Assembly: GCA_014523695.1 (NCBI GenBank)
Contig: JAATVS010000159.1
Span: forward strand, 1-6,289
Length of the DNA stretch: 6,289 nt
Source of the DNA: Nitrososphaerales archaeon TH5895
GTDB lineage: Archaea; Thermoproteota; Nitrososphaeria; Nitrososphaerales; Nitrososphaeraceae
Direction of reading: 5' to 3'
Part shown: piece after piece, positions 5,743-6,289 of the stretch
How the letters are laid out: every line of letters starts with the position of its first letter
How positions within the stretch are numbered: position 1 is the first letter of the stretch
Notes under the pieces: model-generated
Told to the model about the DNA's origin: nothing
Databases searched by the model: none
The model's input: only the letters and a program-made list of their open reading frames with translations
Position numbers and translations under genes: made by a program

Positions 5743-5750
5743 TTTATATA
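5743..5750. promoter_or_regulatory. Archaeal TATA box (TTTATATA), readable on both strands
   Basis: TTTATATA is close to the archaeal consensus and is the best such match in the window. Read on the plus strand, it would start transcription around 5772-5776, ahead of the short frames at 5800 and 5893. Read on the minus strand as TATATAAA, it would start near 5720, ahead of the doubtful ORF and the flavoprotein gene. Which direction is used cannot be told from the sequence; no clear BRE is visible. Confidence 0.4.
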
Positions 5751-5858
5751 GACACAAAGCAGCAACGCTTCAAACGAAGATACCGTCATAAATATTAACA
5801 TGGCAATTTCTACTATTGTCTTCATTAGAAGATGCGAATTACGTAAGTAATATTCTAC

Positions 5859-5885
5859 CTAAAAGTAATTTCTGGTTCCTTTTAG
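5859..5885. repeat. Inverted repeat, 7-bp arms, 13-nt loop
   Basis: The arms CTAAAAG (5859-5865) and CTTTTAG (5879-5885) are perfectly complementary. The repeat lies just after the 16-residue frame and about 110 bp downstream of the TATA box. There is no T-run on either side long enough to call it a terminator. It could be a hairpin in a short transcript or a chance match in AT-rich sequence. Confidence 0.35.
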
Positions 5886-5988
5886 TAAAATTATGGTTTT
5901 AGGTGAGGAGACTTTTCTATTTCGGTCGGTTATCAGATTAGCGAATATTTTGACAAGAAGGGTTGACTGAATTCAAGAGACCGGCCAA

Positions 5989-6007
5989 TTAGGTTCCTGA
6001 ATCCTAA
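5989..6007. repeat. Inverted repeat TTAGG/CCTAA upstream of the thioredoxin-like gene
   Basis: TTAGG (5989-5993) and CCTAA (6003-6007) flank a 9-nt spacer. The element ends about 12 bp before the candidate TATA element of the plus-strand gene, where an operator or activator site might sit. The arms are short, so chance is a real alternative. A superficially T-arm-like GGTTC in this place is not part of a tRNA. Confidence 0.25.
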
Positions 6008-6018
6008 GATTACATAGT

Positions 6019-6026
6019 AATAAATA
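6019..6026 (+). promoter_or_regulatory. Candidate TATA box for the thioredoxin-like gene
   Basis: AATAAATA is centred about 30 bp before the TTG start at 6053, which would give a leader of only a few bases. The match to the archaeal consensus is moderate and the surrounding DNA is AT-rich, so this is a weak call. Confidence 0.3.
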
Positions 6027-6052
6027 CAATAATCATATCACCTTACTGAGAA

Positions 6053-6289
6053 TTGATAGTCATCCCAGCATCACCTTCTCCTGAATTTGTCGGGATAGAC
6101 AAATGGTATAATTCAGAACCCATTTCTATTAAAGGATTAAAAGGGAAGGTAATTCTACTTGACTGTTGGACGTATACCTGCATCTTCTGTTTGAGGATGA
6201 TTCCAATAATGAGGGAACTACAAAGGAAGTTATCTAACTATGAATTTCAAGTTGTCCAAGCTCATTCTGCAGAATATGAATTTGCTAAA
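6053..6289 (+). CDS. Thioredoxin-fold protein, DipZ/TlpA-like, N-terminal part (partial)
   Basis: The frame is open from TTG at 6053 to the window end (79 codons) and continues beyond. The peptide matches the thioredoxin-like domain found in DipZ-type and NHL-linked proteins: PEFVGIDKWYNSEPISIKGL (10-29), then KGKVILLDCWTYTCIFCLRM (30-49) with the redox pair C43-C46, and VVQAHSAEYEFAK (67-79), which corresponds to the usual VVGVHTPEF-EK segment. The expected role is thiol-disulfide exchange or peroxide/thiol chemistry; the full domain architecture is off the window. The family commonly has CINC and LVDFWTY, whereas here there is CIFC and an extra Cys38. A TGA one codon before the TTG limits the start, no ATG or GTG precedes the domain, and no signal peptide is visible. 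It points away from the complex I operon and is probably independent. Confidence 0.85.
   Translation, partial: MIVIPASPSPEFVGIDKWYNSEPISIKGLKGKVILLDCWTYTCIFCLRMIPIMRELQRKLSNYEFQVVQAHSAEYEFAK

Larger units (their letters stand above)
5457..6052. other. Divergent intergenic region, about 600 bp, no convincing gene
   Basis: This AT-rich stretch separates the minus-strand operon from the plus-strand thioredoxin-like gene. I find no tRNA, rRNA, CRISPR or insertion-sequence signature. It holds a good archaeal TATA box at 5743-5750, the doubtful 68-codon frame on its left side, short plus-strand frames at 5800-5850 (16 residues) and 5893-5970 (25 residues), and small inverted repeats at 5609-5622, 5712-5730, 5859-5885 and 5989-6007. 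None of the repeats is followed by a clear T-tract terminator. The region most likely carries the promoters and leaders of the flanking genes. Confidence 0.6.

Noticed and set aside
5991..6007. T-arm-like GGTTC...ATCC suggesting a tRNA
   Set aside because: The loop is 9 nt rather than 7, and no acceptor, D or anticodon arm could be found around it.
5457..6289. Mobile element, CRISPR array or defence system in the region beside the operon
   Set aside because: There are no transposase or integrase frames, no regularly spaced repeats, no terminal inverted repeats and no target-site duplications. The only protein with a recognisable fold is thioredoxin-like.

Overview
The window looks like archaeal chromosome, most likely from a Thaumarchaeota/Nitrososphaeria lineage (the group of the ammonia-oxidising archaea). 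The reasons are the order nuoA-B-C-D-H-I with nuoC and nuoD as separate genes and no nuoE/F/G, the resemblance of the complex I proteins to thaumarchaeal ones as I remember them, an archaeal geranylgeranyl-reductase-family flavoprotein next to them, TATA-type promoter signals, and frequent TTG starts. The assignment rests on recognition by eye; no database search was done.

Layout. Nearly everything from position 1 to 5456 is on the minus strand and reads right to left: a GGR-family FAD oxidoreductase (5456-4266), a 45-bp gap holding a TATA-like box, then nuoA (4220-3846), a 61-bp gap with a strong Shine-Dalgarno, nuoB (3784-3269), nuoC (3267-2623), nuoD (2618-1458), nuoH (1451-138) and the first 47 codons of nuoI (141-1, cut by the window edge). 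From nuoB onward the genes are 1 to 6 bp apart or overlap, as in a tightly coupled operon. A doubtful 68-codon frame (5659-5453) sits just upstream of the flavoprotein gene and overlaps its start by ATGA. The stretch 5457-6052 has no convincing gene. It carries one good archaeal TATA box (5743-5750), a few short inverted repeats and very short frames. At the right edge a plus-strand gene begins (6053 onward): the N-terminus of a thioredoxin-fold protein of the DipZ/TlpA-like type with a CxxC motif, cut by the window end.

How the genes work together. NuoA and NuoH are membrane-arm subunits; NuoB, C, D and I form the arm linking to the quinone site. Together they are part of a proton-pumping quinone oxidoreductase that lacks the NADH-oxidising EFG module, at least in this gene order, so its electron donor is not evident. 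The GGR-family enzyme upstream may saturate isoprenoid chains of membrane lipids or of menaquinone; its position beside a quinone-reducing complex makes the quinone possibility worth testing. The thioredoxin-like gene is divergent and probably independent.

I see no clear new defence, mobile or RNA system. The best second-look items are residue changes at the quinone site of NuoD and in the NuoA membrane helix, the GGR/complex I linkage, the apparently leaderless TTG start of nuoA, and the 600-bp divergent intergenic region.
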